A stretch of 64,000 nt of DNA from Gerris lacustris (lineage: Eukaryota > Arthropoda > Insecta > Hemiptera > Gerridae). The position numbers and the translations under genes were made by a program. Shown here in pieces: positions 1-10,690 of this stretch (its first letter is position 1; each line of letters starts with the position of its first letter). The DNA lies in contig OX578282.1 in NCBI GenBank assembly GCA_951217055.1, positions 26,937,657-27,001,656 of the forward strand. The letters run 5' to 3'. The notes beneath the pieces are model-generated. The model was not told where the DNA came from. It did no database searches and saw only the letters and a program-made list of their open reading frames with translations.

Positions 1-1422
1 TTACCCCTCGAGATGTATTAAGCATAAATAAATAAAATTATCAAATCAAACTCTGACCGGATTGATTCAGCCGGTTTTTACGTTTGCATATACCTAACTA
101 TTAAATATATTACTTATATAAAGAAATTATTGGGAAGTCGCAAATATTCGATTTAGATAATTATTCACGTTTTAAGGTTGCTGTCTGACATCTTTGTCAG
201 TGCAACGTAATCTACTGGATCTACTTCGATTAAATTTGGTATACATGTTCTAAAGAATCATACCTCAAGGCGAAAGTTTAATCGAGAAATAAATTTAAGT
301 TCTTAATTTGTGAGCCCCCAAAAAATTGAATAATATAGTGAGAAAAGAATCTTTTTAATGTTCGGATGATTTTGATTCAAAATTCTTAAATGTATATTCG
401 ATTTAACCATGTAAGATGTTTTCCCAATAAAAATCTAGTTTTTTTGAGATATTGATAAAAATAAATATTATTTAGCTGAATATCGAATGTAAAACGTAAA
501 CAATCACCTTTTAAAATAATAATAATTAATTAATTGATTGATTAATAATAAATTAATTAAATTAAATATTATAGTCTCAGTATCACTAAGTTTAAAATAA
601 AAAAGTTTTGTTCGAGTTTGTCTGATCGGTTTAATTATTGAATGATAATTATAAGCAGTCCAACCATATCATATTTCATATTTATTAAGTGTAATTTACC
701 TGTATTAATTCGGAATACAATGTTTTAGTTTTACTAAGTTATAATAATTTACATGAAAACTATTATTTATTACTACTGACTACTGACATTTATGATTATA
801 CCATATTTTATTTTCTTATGCATAATTTCAAGTTATATTTTAAATTTTCTCTATGTATTACCTTAAGTAGTTATAAGATTCGTTATTTTTAAGTATCGGT
901 GAATTGAGTTTGATTTAATTCGTTTATTTTTATGAATGTCAAAATTTGACGCCCTGGACTTAATTGACTAATTGATTGCTTACTTACTCTGCATAATCAA
1001 TTTTCCCATCCAGTAGCTTTAAACAATACTTGAGGTTTGAGGTCTGGAAATGGGGAGCTTATAACCCCTTTACTTATTTACAAATACTTTTAACTATGGC
1101 ATCGCCTTTGTTCTTTCTTAATTACTCCTGGAGTCTTCTTTGTCATTCCGAATAACGCAACATTGGGGAGTATTGGATGAAGATACCACTTAAATAACAT
1201 CTTCAATCTGCATATTATTGTAAGACAATATCCTTACCTTTCTGAGAACCTAACCTGGTGTGTTTATGTTTCTTCGGTCTTTTAACGAATTTGATACCAC
1301 TCAGATACAGAGTACGAAATATTTGATTGAAATGAACTGTAGTACAGCATTCATCAATAATTGCTCTAAAATGTATTATTATTGCATCTATTTACTCCCC
1401 CAGAGGCCTGCGCAGACAAACT
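1..1422. other. AT-rich DNA, no gene seen
   Basis: No coding sequence could be supported. The only recognisable piece is at about 300-330, which matches in reverse orientation a segment near 44,232-44,265 (shared GGGGGCTCACAAATTAAG-like stretch), so both belong to an old dispersed repeat. The rest is AT-rich filler with short A and T runs. Confidence 0.6.
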
Positions 1423-1475
1423 TTTTTACTTTCTCATATAAAGAGAAAGATATGCGATGGCGCGAAAATTTGATT
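1423..1475 (-). repeat. Fragment of dispersed repeat M
   Basis: About 50 bases match, in reverse, the end of the M repeats at 28,990-29,245 and 58,300-58,500. The shared parts are the TTTACTTTCTCATA stretch, the AAAGAGAAAG stretch and the GATGGCGCGAAAA stretch. Only this end of the repeat is left. Confidence 0.55.
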
Positions 1476-1502
1476 TTGAGATTTTGATGGATTTACACTT
1501 TT

Positions 1503-1840
1503 TAAGGTCTCGTGAGTCCAAAAGAGTGGTTACTTTTGCACTCTGCAACCAATTAGATGTACACCTTGGTCCTTGGTGCATCTAGCTTGATCATTGCCTG
1601 GCTGTCAAAGCAGATTTTAATTTGTCTGTTATAGATATTCTCACTCAGGATAATTTGAGAACAGGCCAGAATTGCATACACCTTATCCTGAAATGCAGTG
1701 ACATGTTTGCCTAAGATTAGACTAAGATCATATTGGAGTTCTGAACAGAATACCCCAGTCCCTCATAATTCCTCAGTTCCTGTCCCATCGGTAAACCACA
1801 TATTTGTTCCTATTGGCATTCGAGGATCATCTCCAGGTTA
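1503..1840 (-). pseudogene. Decayed non-LTR retrotransposon RNase H domain
   Basis: On the minus strand one frame can be followed for about 100 codons with two in-frame stops. It starts near MWFTDGTGTEEL (the FTDG motif holding the first catalytic Asp of RNase H), continues through FQDKVYAILACSQ (the family normally has a Glu in this helix; here the position reads Asp-Lys) and SFDSQ-like CFDSQAMIK (second catalytic Asp), and ends near LVAECK. It is clearly related to the LINE fragment at 5274-5970: both have a QIIL..N..NRQI(K/R)I stretch followed by the DSQA motif and LVAECKS. The matching C-terminal half (His-rich helix and zinc knuckle) is absent. This is a dead relic of an arthropod LINE whose ORF2 carries RNase H (the I, R1 and LOA type clades do). 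Clade not determined. Confidence 0.8.
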
Positions 1841-3624
1841 ACAGTTCTGTCTTGAAGGAAGGAGACTAGTTTAAATTTACTTCCAGCTAAAGTCAAACAA
1901 ATTCTACTTTAGTATCATGCAGTCCTGTAACATGACTACTTCTGGGAAAATTTCTGTGATAGAATTCCATATTATTCTGTCATGTTAAATTGGAGTATAT
2001 CATATCCTAACCAGCTATAAACCAGCTCAGTGGAGGCGATATGAACCTAGCATAGCTTTGTGCTAAGCTAAGGTATAACAAGATCTTGTAACTCTTGTGA
2101 CTAAAAAATCACCTAAGTCTGTATTTTATGTTTATTTAAAACAAGAACTTTATATTCTTTAAATAAATATATTAACAACATAGCTTTCACACTGAAATTT
2201 GTGAACCCAAAAGCATAAACCAATTTAACATAACTTTTATCATCGGTGTACACTCCTTGTGAAATTGTTTATTATTTATTTATTTTAGGGAACCTTATTT
2301 TAGATAATAGGAGACATAAAAAGATATTTTATTCTTAGGGTGTTATGAAGAGGAAAAATACAACCTTGTAGTTTAACTTTTTCTTCCAATAAATTTCATT
2401 TTCTCTCCAAGATGAGTTTCTCGCTAGAGAACTACAATTTTTTTTTTTGATAGACGAGTGTTTCGGAGGTTGTATAGAGTTGGGGTAGGAAGACCGCTTT
2501 AGGTGGACTGATATTGGGTTTACCCTGGTTACCTGAATTCTCCTTAGAGCCATTACACGCTTGGATTGGCACAATGAAACCATGAGAAGCTTAGCTCGCC
2601 CTATACATCCCAGATTGAAGCACCCTCCCCCCCCTTGCTGCATCCCGTAGAATATTGTGCATACCTGTGTGCATTCTCGGTCCACTGGTCATCCAACCCT
2701 CTGGACCAAAACCCGTCATTCTCAAGGCTTCCTACGACATAAAAACCCTTTAAAAATAAATCTTGGCTTACACACTACCTAGTATGAATTACGCGGAACG
2801 TGACAAGAAGTTATTTTTTGTTATAAATTGATATATCATTTTTTTCTAAATTACTTAAAAAAAAAATTTTTAAACCTTTAAGTAACAAAATATAATCTAA
2901 ATTATAAAAAAAAACTGAAAAGGGTATGAAGCTTAACAGGTTGTAAATTGATATAAAGTATAAAAAGTTGAGGGAAAAAAAATCACCGTTTGATCGACTC
3001 GACCACCCATTATTTGATTCTATACCAAAAAAGATTAATGGCTTAAATATTTTGAAAGTGTCTTTAACAATCCATTCATTTTTTTTTAATTAAGTAATTT
3101 GTAATTTCATTCGAAATTTTATGCAACTCGTTCTGGTCACTCAACCTATAATAAATTTAAAAAAAAAAAAAATCAGAGAGTAATAGTTAATAAGTTCATT
3201 AACAAATCTCCAAATAACTTTAATAAAAATTACCAAGAGAATTACTGCTACAATGTTAATATTCAAAGTCTAAATATTTTTATTTTTTCATTAAAAGACT
3301 TTAGGACGTCAGTATTCATTTATTAGATTATTCAAAGATAGTTATTAAAAATGTATTCATCGTGTTTTTTTTATTTTTAAATAGAAATAAATTAAAGATA
3401 ATAAAATAAAGATAATTTCTTATACTAATGTCAAAGGAAATATTTATAAAATAAATTACCTCAAAAATCTTTTAGGTTTTATTTATACCTTTATATTTTT
3501 TTCTTCAGAAGTTCTTTTTGCTTCAGAATTTGGATAAAAAGAAAATTATAGATCTTTAAAGACCTTTTCTTTTTTTAAAAAAAAAGAAACATTCTATCTA
3601 AATAGAGATTGGTAAATCTTCTTT
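1841..3624. other. Unassigned DNA with one less AT-rich block
   Basis: No gene was supported. The stretch about 2385-2720 is less AT-rich, contains a C8 run near 2626-2634, and gives a 116-codon open frame on the minus strand with no recognisable motif. It could be a fragment of a mobile element, but I cannot name it. The remainder is AT-rich with short A and T runs. Confidence 0.5.
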
Positions 3625-3635
3625 TATATATATAT

Positions 3636-3704
<69 letters not shown>
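3625..3704. repeat. (TA)n microsatellite
   Basis: About 80 bases of TA dinucleotides with one GATA interruption near 3637. It directly abuts the ribozyme-bearing tandem repeat. Open frames of Tyr-Ile repeats here are artefacts. Confidence 0.97.
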
Positions 3705-3705
<1 letters not shown>

Positions 3706-3706
<1 letters not shown>

Positions 3707-4097
3707 TTGTGTAGTGAGAGACACAGGGATGTGCCACGCAAGCGTGACACATAGGAACTGTTCCAACATTAGACTATACGTCACAAAGATGTTGGCTCGG
3801 CATTACGCCATGTCCTGCATCGTTTCGTCGCGTCCGACTCATCAGGGGCCCGACGATGCCCACCCAACTCTGGACCTATACCAACTCAAGAAGATCAGGT
3901 ATAGGGCTTTATCAGAGACGAGCATGCTCTCACACCGCCATTCTTGCTTGGCTGGCAAAACAAATCAGCAATGTAATACAGTGTTTTTGCACACTGCAAC
4001 AAGACACACAAATTGTGTAGTGAGAGACATCAAGGGATGTGCCACGCAAGCGTGACACATAGGAACTGTTCCAACATTAGACTATACGTCACAAAGA
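3706..4097 (-). repeat. 306-bp tandem repeat, retrozyme-like, 1.3 copies
   Basis: The stretch at 3706-3789 recurs at 4012-4097 with near identity (one 2-base indel after GAGAGACA), giving a period of 306-308 bp and about 1.3 copies. The unit is clearly less AT-rich than its surroundings. Between the two repeated stretches lies a complete hammerhead ribozyme core on the minus strand (3817-3859); the second copy stops before reaching the equivalent position. Each copy also carries the small hairpin CCACGCAAGCGTG. Tandem units of a few hundred bases with a hammerhead are the known form of retrozymes, non-autonomous elements whose RNA self-cleaves and circularises. No protein is encoded; the 148-codon frame on the plus strand runs from the (TA)n array into the repeat and has no motif. 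The left edge abuts (TA)n. The right edge is followed by a 10-bp-arm palindrome (about 4089-4110). Confidence 0.75.
3817..3859 (-). ncRNA. Hammerhead self-cleaving ribozyme (type III order)
   Basis: Read on the minus strand, all conserved hammerhead parts occur in order. The 5' strand of helix III is GCATCGT, followed by C17 so that the cleavage triplet is GTC. Then come GGG and CCC (helix I), CTGATGA (conserved core, plus-strand 3839-3845), helix II GTCG with loop GACG and CGAC, then GAAA (plus-strand 3823-3826) and CGATGC closing helix III. Helix III is 7 bp including the U16.1-A15.1 pair; helix II is 4 bp with a 4-base loop. The expected cut lies between plus-strand bases 3852 and 3851. 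Helix III is the open helix, so this is type III. The oddity is helix I: GGG is followed directly by CCC with no loop, so one molecule alone could not fold it. The palindrome GGGCCC could pair between two copies. Activity is inferred, not shown. Confidence 0.85.
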
Positions 4098-4297
4098 CAT
4101 CTTTGTGACTGAGAAAGTTTGTCTGAGTTGTCTCGGACCGATTTTAATTATAAAAATTCAAAGAGAACTATTAGTTGTAGTTATCTTATTGCTTATTTTT
4201 AGAAAACAAACTAAAATTTAATATTTCAGAAAATGAACTAAAATTTAATAATTCATCAAATAAATTAATAATTAATATTAATATTTAATATCCATAG

Positions 4298-4643
<346 letters not shown>

Positions 4644-4869
4644 AATATAATAATAATAAGTATACACATAAAACAGACATATTATTCGGATTACATAATA
4701 AGATAAAACGATAGTTTATTTTTATATTTAGTGCAAATTTTTATGTTTCACCCTGTAAGATTTAAGGTAAGAAAACCCTATTCTCGACATAAGCCATACA
4801 AATTATTGTATTAGTTTTAATTTTTATTTCATCCTCAGTGAATGAATACTGGTCATGTAAAGATCTTGA

Positions 4870-5150
4870 TAGACTGAATATGGTCACATTCCTAGATAAA
4901 ATTAATAGCATTTATTTTCTAAAAAAAAAAAAAAAAATAGCGACTAGTACAAATGTGAAAAGAATTTTAGATATTTAATGATATGTCAAGATGAAGATCA
5001 CAATGTTAATACTTTTACTTAGATAATAGTAGAACATTCTATACCATGTGATTTTAAAGCGATCTTATTTGTCTTTGTTCTTGTTACATGTAAGATTCAA
5101 TGAATTGTTTCTGTACGAGGTCTTGTTACCAGCTGACCTCGTATGCTTTT
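4870..5150 (+). repeat. Dispersed repeat Q, left part, split by a LINE
   Basis: Matches 18,960-19,233 along its length: CATTCCTAGATAA, TTGTACAAATGTGAA, ATTTTAAAGCGATCT, TTTGTCTTTGTTCTTGTTAC, then ACCAGCTGACCTCGTA. The last eight bases (ATGCTTTT, 5143-5150) are the left target duplication of the LINE insertion. The right part of the repeat resumes at 5971. An A17 tract at 4921-4937 is an expansion absent from the other copy. Confidence 0.8.
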
Positions 5151-5978
5151 TTTTTTTTTTTTTTTTTTTCCGGGGGACTTTTTTTATAAAAAAAAAAAAA
5201 AAGTCCGAAGCAATAAGACCTCATGAGTGGATCCAAGGTGCAAACCCGGTTTAATAGTCCATCCTATAGCACCCTATCCTCTAAGCAAGCTGACAGACCC
5301 ACAGAAAGTGAGCACCTTGTTTAGGGGAAGTAACCTTAGTTCTTCAATTGGCAGGATGGCTGAGCCAAAGATTCTCCACCTCAAGCGTGTTAATGCAGGA
5401 CAGCTGCTAATAAGATGAGAAGGTGTTTCATCCTCTTCCTCGCACAACCTGCACACTGGGCTTTCTGCTAGGCCAAGCAGATGTAGATGTCGATTTAGCA
5501 TACAGTGTCCAGTAAGAAATCCTGTCAAAAGGTGACAGGATTGCTTTTTGAGCGAGAGCAGCGATCTGGTAAGATGCTGAGATGGTTCCCGGATCATCAT
5601 TTTTGATTGTCGCATACCTGAAGCAGTGTTCCATATTCTGTTCATATCTAGCCTCATGAATGTCCTTATGGAATGTTTCACTCCACAACGTGGCACGCCA
5701 ACAACTGGTTCTGGTGTAATTGGGGTCGAATTGGAACCCGTTTTAGCTAACTGGTCAGCAATCTCATTCCCCTCAATGCCACAATGTCCAGGAACCCATA
5801 TCAGTTGTACCTTGTTAAGTTGTCCAAGAGTGTTAAGATGGCTTTTGCACTCAGCAACCAGCTTAGATGTATACCTTGGTGCAACCAGTGCTTTGATCGC
5901 TGCCTGGCTGTCAGAGTAGATTCTGATTTGTCTGTTAAGCATATTTTTATTCAGGATAATTTGAATAAAAATGCTTTT
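5143..5978 (-). mobile_element. 5'-truncated LINE insertion with ATGCTTTT target duplication
   Basis: The inserted DNA is 5151-5970, flanked on both sides by ATGCTTTT (5143-5150 and 5971-5978). On the minus strand it holds the end of an ORF2 (RNase H plus zinc knuckle) and a short 3' region, and it ends in a T-rich tract at 5147-5170 that is the poly(A) tail read from the other strand. The 5' part is missing, as expected from incomplete reverse transcription. Next to the tail is a small hairpin of GGACTTTTTTT and AAAAAAAGTCC type. The copy of repeat Q at 18,960-19,290 shows the uninterrupted state of the host repeat. These are the hallmarks of target-primed reverse transcription. Confidence 0.85.
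5274..5970 (-). pseudogene. LINE ORF2 C-terminus: RNase H and zinc knuckle, 5' truncated
   Basis: The open frame ends with a stop at 5274-5276. Residues matching the family begin near the LINE 5' break: an IYSDSQAAIKAL stretch with a catalytic Asp, then LVAECKSHL, then QLIWVPGHCGIEGNEIAD, where the His and final Asp are RNase H active-site residues, and LAKTGS. Downstream is a Cys/His cluster CRLCEEEDETPSHLISSCP (a CCHC knuckle) followed by LTRLRWRIFG, the usual ORF2 tail in RNase H-bearing LINEs. The first RNase H Asp (FTDG) and the Glu are lost with the truncation, as are endonuclease and reverse transcriptase, so the protein cannot act. The open frame extends to 6020, but its first 17 or so residues come from the flanking repeat. 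It has no internal stops, so the insertion is fairly young. The relic at 1503-1840 is a relative. Confidence 0.9.
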
Positions 5979-6015
5979 GTTTAGTTTGGTTTCTATTGCC
6001 ACGTTTATAAATGTT
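5971..6015 (+). repeat. Dispersed repeat Q, right part
   Basis: Bases from 5979 (TTTAG..GGTTTCTATTGCC) match 19,255-19,290 (GGTTTAGTTTCTATTGTCG) and so continue repeat Q on the other side of the LINE. Confidence 0.6.
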
Positions 6016-6169
6016 ATCATTATTTTAAAATGTTGATTAGTTTTAAAGCTGTTTGTTAAAATTAATTATATAAAGTGGGAGGAAAGTTGTTTCTAATGTT
6101 GTATTTATATCTATGTATCTGTATTAATGAAAGTGATATTATAGTTAGATGGTGAGGATAAACCACTTG

Positions 6170-6430
6170 TTCAAACCTAGCAATTAGGCCCTTATTGGTC
6201 CCTTTTTTACTGTCCCCGTGGTAGAGTTGTAGCTACTTCATACATCATACTACTGTAGAATGTACCTTCCAAGCAAGTATGGTGTGATCATTAGTGAGCC
6301 GTGTAAATCAGAGCATCGGGGCCCAGGATCGAACCCATGACCTCGTGCTGCCTTTGATTGATTGATGGCCGTGTAGACTTGTCAAGTGACTTAAGGCCTC
6401 ACTGTCACACTGTCTCCCATCTATGTATAT
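6170..6430 (-). repeat. Possible tRNA-derived SINE (box B only)
   Basis: On the minus strand GGTTCGATCCTGG at about 6324-6336 fits an RNA polymerase III B box, preceded by a run GGCAGCACGAGGTCAT. No convincing A box was found, no poly(A) tail was seen, and there is no second copy in the window. It could equally be another kind of repeat. Confidence 0.3.
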
Positions 6431-6439
6431 TAAATCTTG

Positions 6440-7020
6440 ATTCCACTGATTGACTGACGACTCATCACGATATTTTTAATCCCACTGGACCTATGAACAT
6501 GAAATTTTGTAAATAGGTTCCTATTAGCCTCTAGGTAATCGCTTAGACATATTTTTAAAATCTTCCATTTTGATTCAAGATGGCGATAATTAACAATCAA
6601 ATTACAAATTCATAGGAGGAGAATACCTCTGCGTTTTCTTATTATATTGTGTTTGGTACATGCAGGAAGGGAGTATAAAAATAAGAGGGGAGGAGGGAGG
6701 ATTTGTAGGAGTCTCTTTGGCATTTACAATAGGATTACAATTAGAGTTCATTCTGACAGCTCAGGTTAGGCAACCTATGTAAAGGAAATAATAATGGTGG
6801 TGGTTTCTCCAGTGACATTTATGTTTGCCAAGTTGGCTCGACCTTCTGAATGTCAAAATCTCTCAAGCTTTCCTCCTCGTTTTTTCTTCACGCTGTCACA
6901 AATAACTCTAATTGTAATCCTACTGTAGATATATTCTCGCTAAGCAAAATAGTTGTATGGTTTATTGCAAACCTATCAAATTAAAAAAAACCAATCTCTA
7001 GCGAAGCAAAGCAATCCAGC
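6440..7020 (-). repeat. Dispersed repeat S, copy 1, with nested MITE
   Basis: Reverse copy of the repeat at 20,645-21,345. The minus strand starts with CTAGCTGGATTGCTTTGCTTC (copy 2: CTAACTGGGTTCTCGTGCTTT) and ends with TTCATAGGTCCAGTGG...GATGAGT..GTCAGTCAATCAGTG (copy 2: TCATATAGGTCCAGTGGTT...GATGAGTTAGTCAGCCACTCAGTG). The middle is poorly conserved. A MITE (6727-6925) is inserted here and is absent from the other copy. Confidence 0.6.
6727..6925. mobile_element. 199-bp MITE with TA target duplication
   Basis: The terminal inverted repeats are about 34 bp and nearly perfect: left CAATAGGATTACAATTAGAG continuing TTCATTCTGACAGC, right the reverse complement with CAGT in place of CAAT at the tip and a few other changes. 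TA lies immediately outside each end (6725-6726 and 6926-6927), which fits the Tc1/mariner superfamily. It has no coding capacity and would need a transposase supplied in trans. Confidence 0.7.
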
Positions 7021-9960
7021 TAGTAAATTCTAAAATCAATTATAAAAAAATTATTGTTCTAAAATAAAATAATTTTTTAAACGTGAACTAGATTAAGACT
7101 TATTAGAGTAAATTATTTGTGTTACAATAGCCTTCAAGAGGATTGGGCCTATCAAACGGCTTTTTAGAGTAGAGTAGATGTCTTGGGGTCAGTATCTGCT
7201 TGGATTCCTGGTTGTAAATTCCCTGAATTCCACTGTTCATCTGAGCAATATGTGTAAAACTTTAAGGAATAATTGTAACTACAGGACATTAAGCCAGTTG
7301 CCAGCTGCATTAATTAGATTGAAAACAACTAACATTTAACTAGTTTGGTGAAGTGAGCTGGTCTATAGTGTTAACTTGATCCATAATAATTTTGTTAGCT
7401 CATGTTGCTTGATTGCATGGAAAACACATCGGATGTCCTTATATGATATGATATTAACTTTTGGCTTGAAAAAAGTTAAACCCTATTCGACTAATTTAGC
7501 ACAAGAATTCCTTTTATTTATTTCCTATGTATGGTTGTCCGGCATCGTATGCAGCAAATTAACATAACTTATAATCTCTTTCTTTATTTATTACTGTACG
7601 AGCATAATAAGTTTAATATGAGCATTAATTTTAATAGTTAGACAGAGTCTGTGTTAGATAAATAGAGTTTACTAAAAGTTAGTATTTTTTTTTTATATAA
7701 TTTCACTAGTGCAAGCCATGGCCATGAATTTACAAGTGGGGGGAAGGAAGACTGTCCAAACACTAATTTCTCACGTAAAAGTATAATTAAAATGAATATT
7801 TATATAAATAATAATAAAAATAAGAATAAACTACTCCGTGAACAGGTCTCCTGGGCATTGCTGGCCGAAGTCCATTATGAGGAAGAAATGTCATCATGCG
7901 ATAGACTTTGGACATAAGGAATTGTATAAGGAGTAAAAGTATTGGGTACGATTTAATATTGGGAAGTGGCACGAAAAAAGTTATTTCTTGATATGATTGG
8001 GTGTATGTTGTAAATATAAAGTTTAAAATATAAAACTATTTTTTTTATAAATATAATTGTATTACCTATGTAGGTTACCTTTAGTCTTTAAGATGGTTTT
8101 GGTTTTAATGTGTAATAAGAATAATATAAGAAAATGAACTTGTGAATATTCTTTTGAATAATTCGACCGATATTGTGAGTAACTTAATTATACTAAAAGA
8201 AACTCAAACTGTATATTATTAAACCGCAATAAGTAACATTTTATTGGATTCGATTACTCTAATTAGTTACACCAGGACACCAGTAAACCTCAGTTTGCTC
8301 AGCCTTTGAGTTTTCTTCAGTACAAATAATCTGCTATGCAAAACTAAATTACTAGTTCAAATAAAAGAAAAGATATTCCACATTTTAATTTATCCATTAT
8401 ATTGATCTCGGCATTATAAATTAGAGCATCCTTCTCCAGAATTCATTAAATTGTTTAAATAGCTTTTTGTGTAAAGGCATTTTTTTTTTGTCATTTGCCA
8501 AAAGCTATAAAAAAATGTTTTTCAAAGTAAAGGCTGTCAGTAGCAGAGATGAGCAGTGTTGCCAATGCCAGGGGGAGAGGTGATTGTAGCTGGAAGCTAG
8601 TTTTATCTGGGTCAGGTGCTCGGGGGGCCACGCATTGTTTACGCCTAATGAAAGAGTCAAAGATCCCTCCCCCCGGCTCTATTGTTTTCCATTACAAAAG
8701 ACCCAGGGGGGTTCAAACAGACCCTCCTTTATTTTTTTCGTTCTTGTTTCTTTTTTGAGTTCAAAAACCGCTTAATAACTTTTCCTCTTTCTATTTTCTT
8801 TGTTTTTTTACTCCTACCCACTTTTACCTAAAGTAGAATTTTCTTTACTTTACTGCTGACTCGTTTCTTTATCGAAGATGCCTCTATTTTCCTTTGAGGA
8901 AAGTATAAACGAAAACGGGTGTTTTGCCTGTTTTACCTTTCCTCCTCTCTTGCCCAGTCTTATTAGATTCATTGTAATTTTCTTGTCTTTTTTAGGGGGT
9001 TGGGGGGTTGGGGGGGGGGGGGGGGGCCTCATGCCTCCCTCTTCTCTGTGCTATTTACATAATAAGGAAGTAAACTTTAAGAAACCCTCCCCCTGCTAGT
9101 AATATCCTCCATCTTGTTTTACCTTCATCTGCCTTATTATAGTGTAAGTAGGAAACCCTCTGTTACCTTTTCTACATCAAACAGCCCTAAACTTATATCT
9201 ACAGCCCTTAACTTGGACCTTCTTGTCAACAAAACTCTGACAAAAAGTATTTTAACTCTTCTCTGCATACCTTGCATTCTTTAAAACTACAAAGTACCTA
9301 TATTAAATTCCTTCCTTTTTTTTAAACGTCTCAATTTTTATTTTCTTCTTGAAAAATATAATAATATTTACTTCTTAATTTTTAAAAATGAAAGATGTGA
9401 ATAGAAAAATTATTAAGATAATAACTCCATAAACTGCAGCAATTATTATTTAAGTTTACACGGAAAAGTTTAATTGTTTTATATTTTTTTATACTTTAAT
9501 CTATACATTTAGTAATTTCTGTATTTTCATTTCTAATTTTTTATACCTTTAAAATAAGATCGTTAGTTACATTTTAATTATACTTGACATTTCTCCATAC
9601 TGTTAATATACATTAACCAATTTTCGTGATTTTTGTTTTGTTATTAGTTCGGTATTCCAATTTATAGTAATACGTCAACATTGATAACTTTACGTTAGCT
9701 ATTGAAATTAACAATAGCTATTGTTTTACTGTCCATCTTTTTTCACTATGTGTGTACTCTCTGCAATATCTCTTTCTCTGAGCAATTCAGTTTGTTACAA
9801 TTTTCACATCCGGGAAAGCCACAGTTCTTCCCCGTGTTCTATAAGTCTTTGTACCCTTTTTGCTTCAAAAATCGTTTGCCTTTAAATAGTACAGTGGTAA
9901 ATTGATTATAACTAAATTTGTGAATTATAAAGAAGATTCTGTGTACTGTGAATGCCCTTG
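7021..9960. other. Unassigned DNA with homopolymer and pyrimidine-rich blocks
   Basis: No gene supported. Notable are a G-rich patch around 8560-8740 with GGGGGG and CCCCCC runs, a pyrimidine-rich stretch 8740-9000, and a near-continuous G run at about 8995-9026. Open frames here have no motifs. Nothing recognisable in 7021-8540 or 9130-9960 apart from short A and T runs. Confidence 0.5.
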
Positions 9961-9967
9961 TAAGAGG

Positions 9968-10690
9968 CTATTTTTTACTATGTTTTTATTAGCTTGCTTT
10001 CTTGTTTGTCCAGTACAAATCTTGCAATCGATTTTTAACTAACTTCCCAAATAGCTAGGCATTTGAAACTTTTAGAATAGCTCAGAACACGATGACAATG
10101 CATTACTTTAATACTTTTAGCCATCTTTCAGCAGAATTTAAATTTAGTTTTCAGCAAATTTTGCTGTATGGAAAGTTAGTTCGGAAAAAATCCGCAAGTT
10201 ATTTTATTTGTTTTGACATGTCCCATATTTACGATCTTCATTTAGACGGGTTTCAAATTTGTGATTTTTTAGAGATAAATATTGAATGACATCGAAACAG
10301 GAAAAGTAAACAAAGAAATCAATTATTTGGCGTGTGAGAACCAGGTTTGTTTACATTTGTGTCCTAGGTGTCGGTTTAATTTTTCTGCATCTTTACTTCT
10401 TTACTCGTACTAATTTTTCTTCTCTTACCGTCCCCTAGATTGGGGCATATCGATGGCACGGTTTAGGTTCGGTGTGGCGTGATCAGTTGTACAAAGATTT
10501 GTCCTTTTATAGGTTTAAGATCAGCTCTCCAGATGGTTGTAATTTATGTGAAGTAAATATATTCGGAACTTTTTTTTCCCTAACATTATATATAAAAATA
10601 ACAATTATATTATCAACATTACGTATGATTCAACAGAAAATTTAAAAACGTAGTATATAAAAAGTTCTTTTTATCTTGTAATTATTACTA
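9968..10690 (+). repeat. Repeat T, full unit of a tandem pair
   Basis: The unit starts TTTTTATTAGCTTGCTTTCT, passes through CTTGCAATCGATTTTTAACT, AGCCATCTTTCAGCAGAATT and TTTATTTGTTTTGACAT, and ends AGTATATAAAAAGTTCTTTT. The next unit at 10,690-11,036 repeats the first third and the last 50 bp, with the middle deleted. A third copy lies at 53,130-54,590, split by a Y element. No coding capacity. The T8 run at about 10,569-10,576 is the uninterrupted version of the site where Y sits in the third copy. Confidence 0.8.

Noticed and set aside
2335..2685. 116-codon minus-strand frame in the less AT-rich block
   Set aside because: No domain motif, ends in low-complexity Lys/Phe sequence, and no second copy in the window.
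3609..4055. 148-codon open frame from the (TA)n array into the tandem repeat
   Set aside because: The first third is Tyr-Ile repeat from TA dinucleotides and the rest reads through a ribozyme-bearing noncoding repeat on the opposite strand. No motif.
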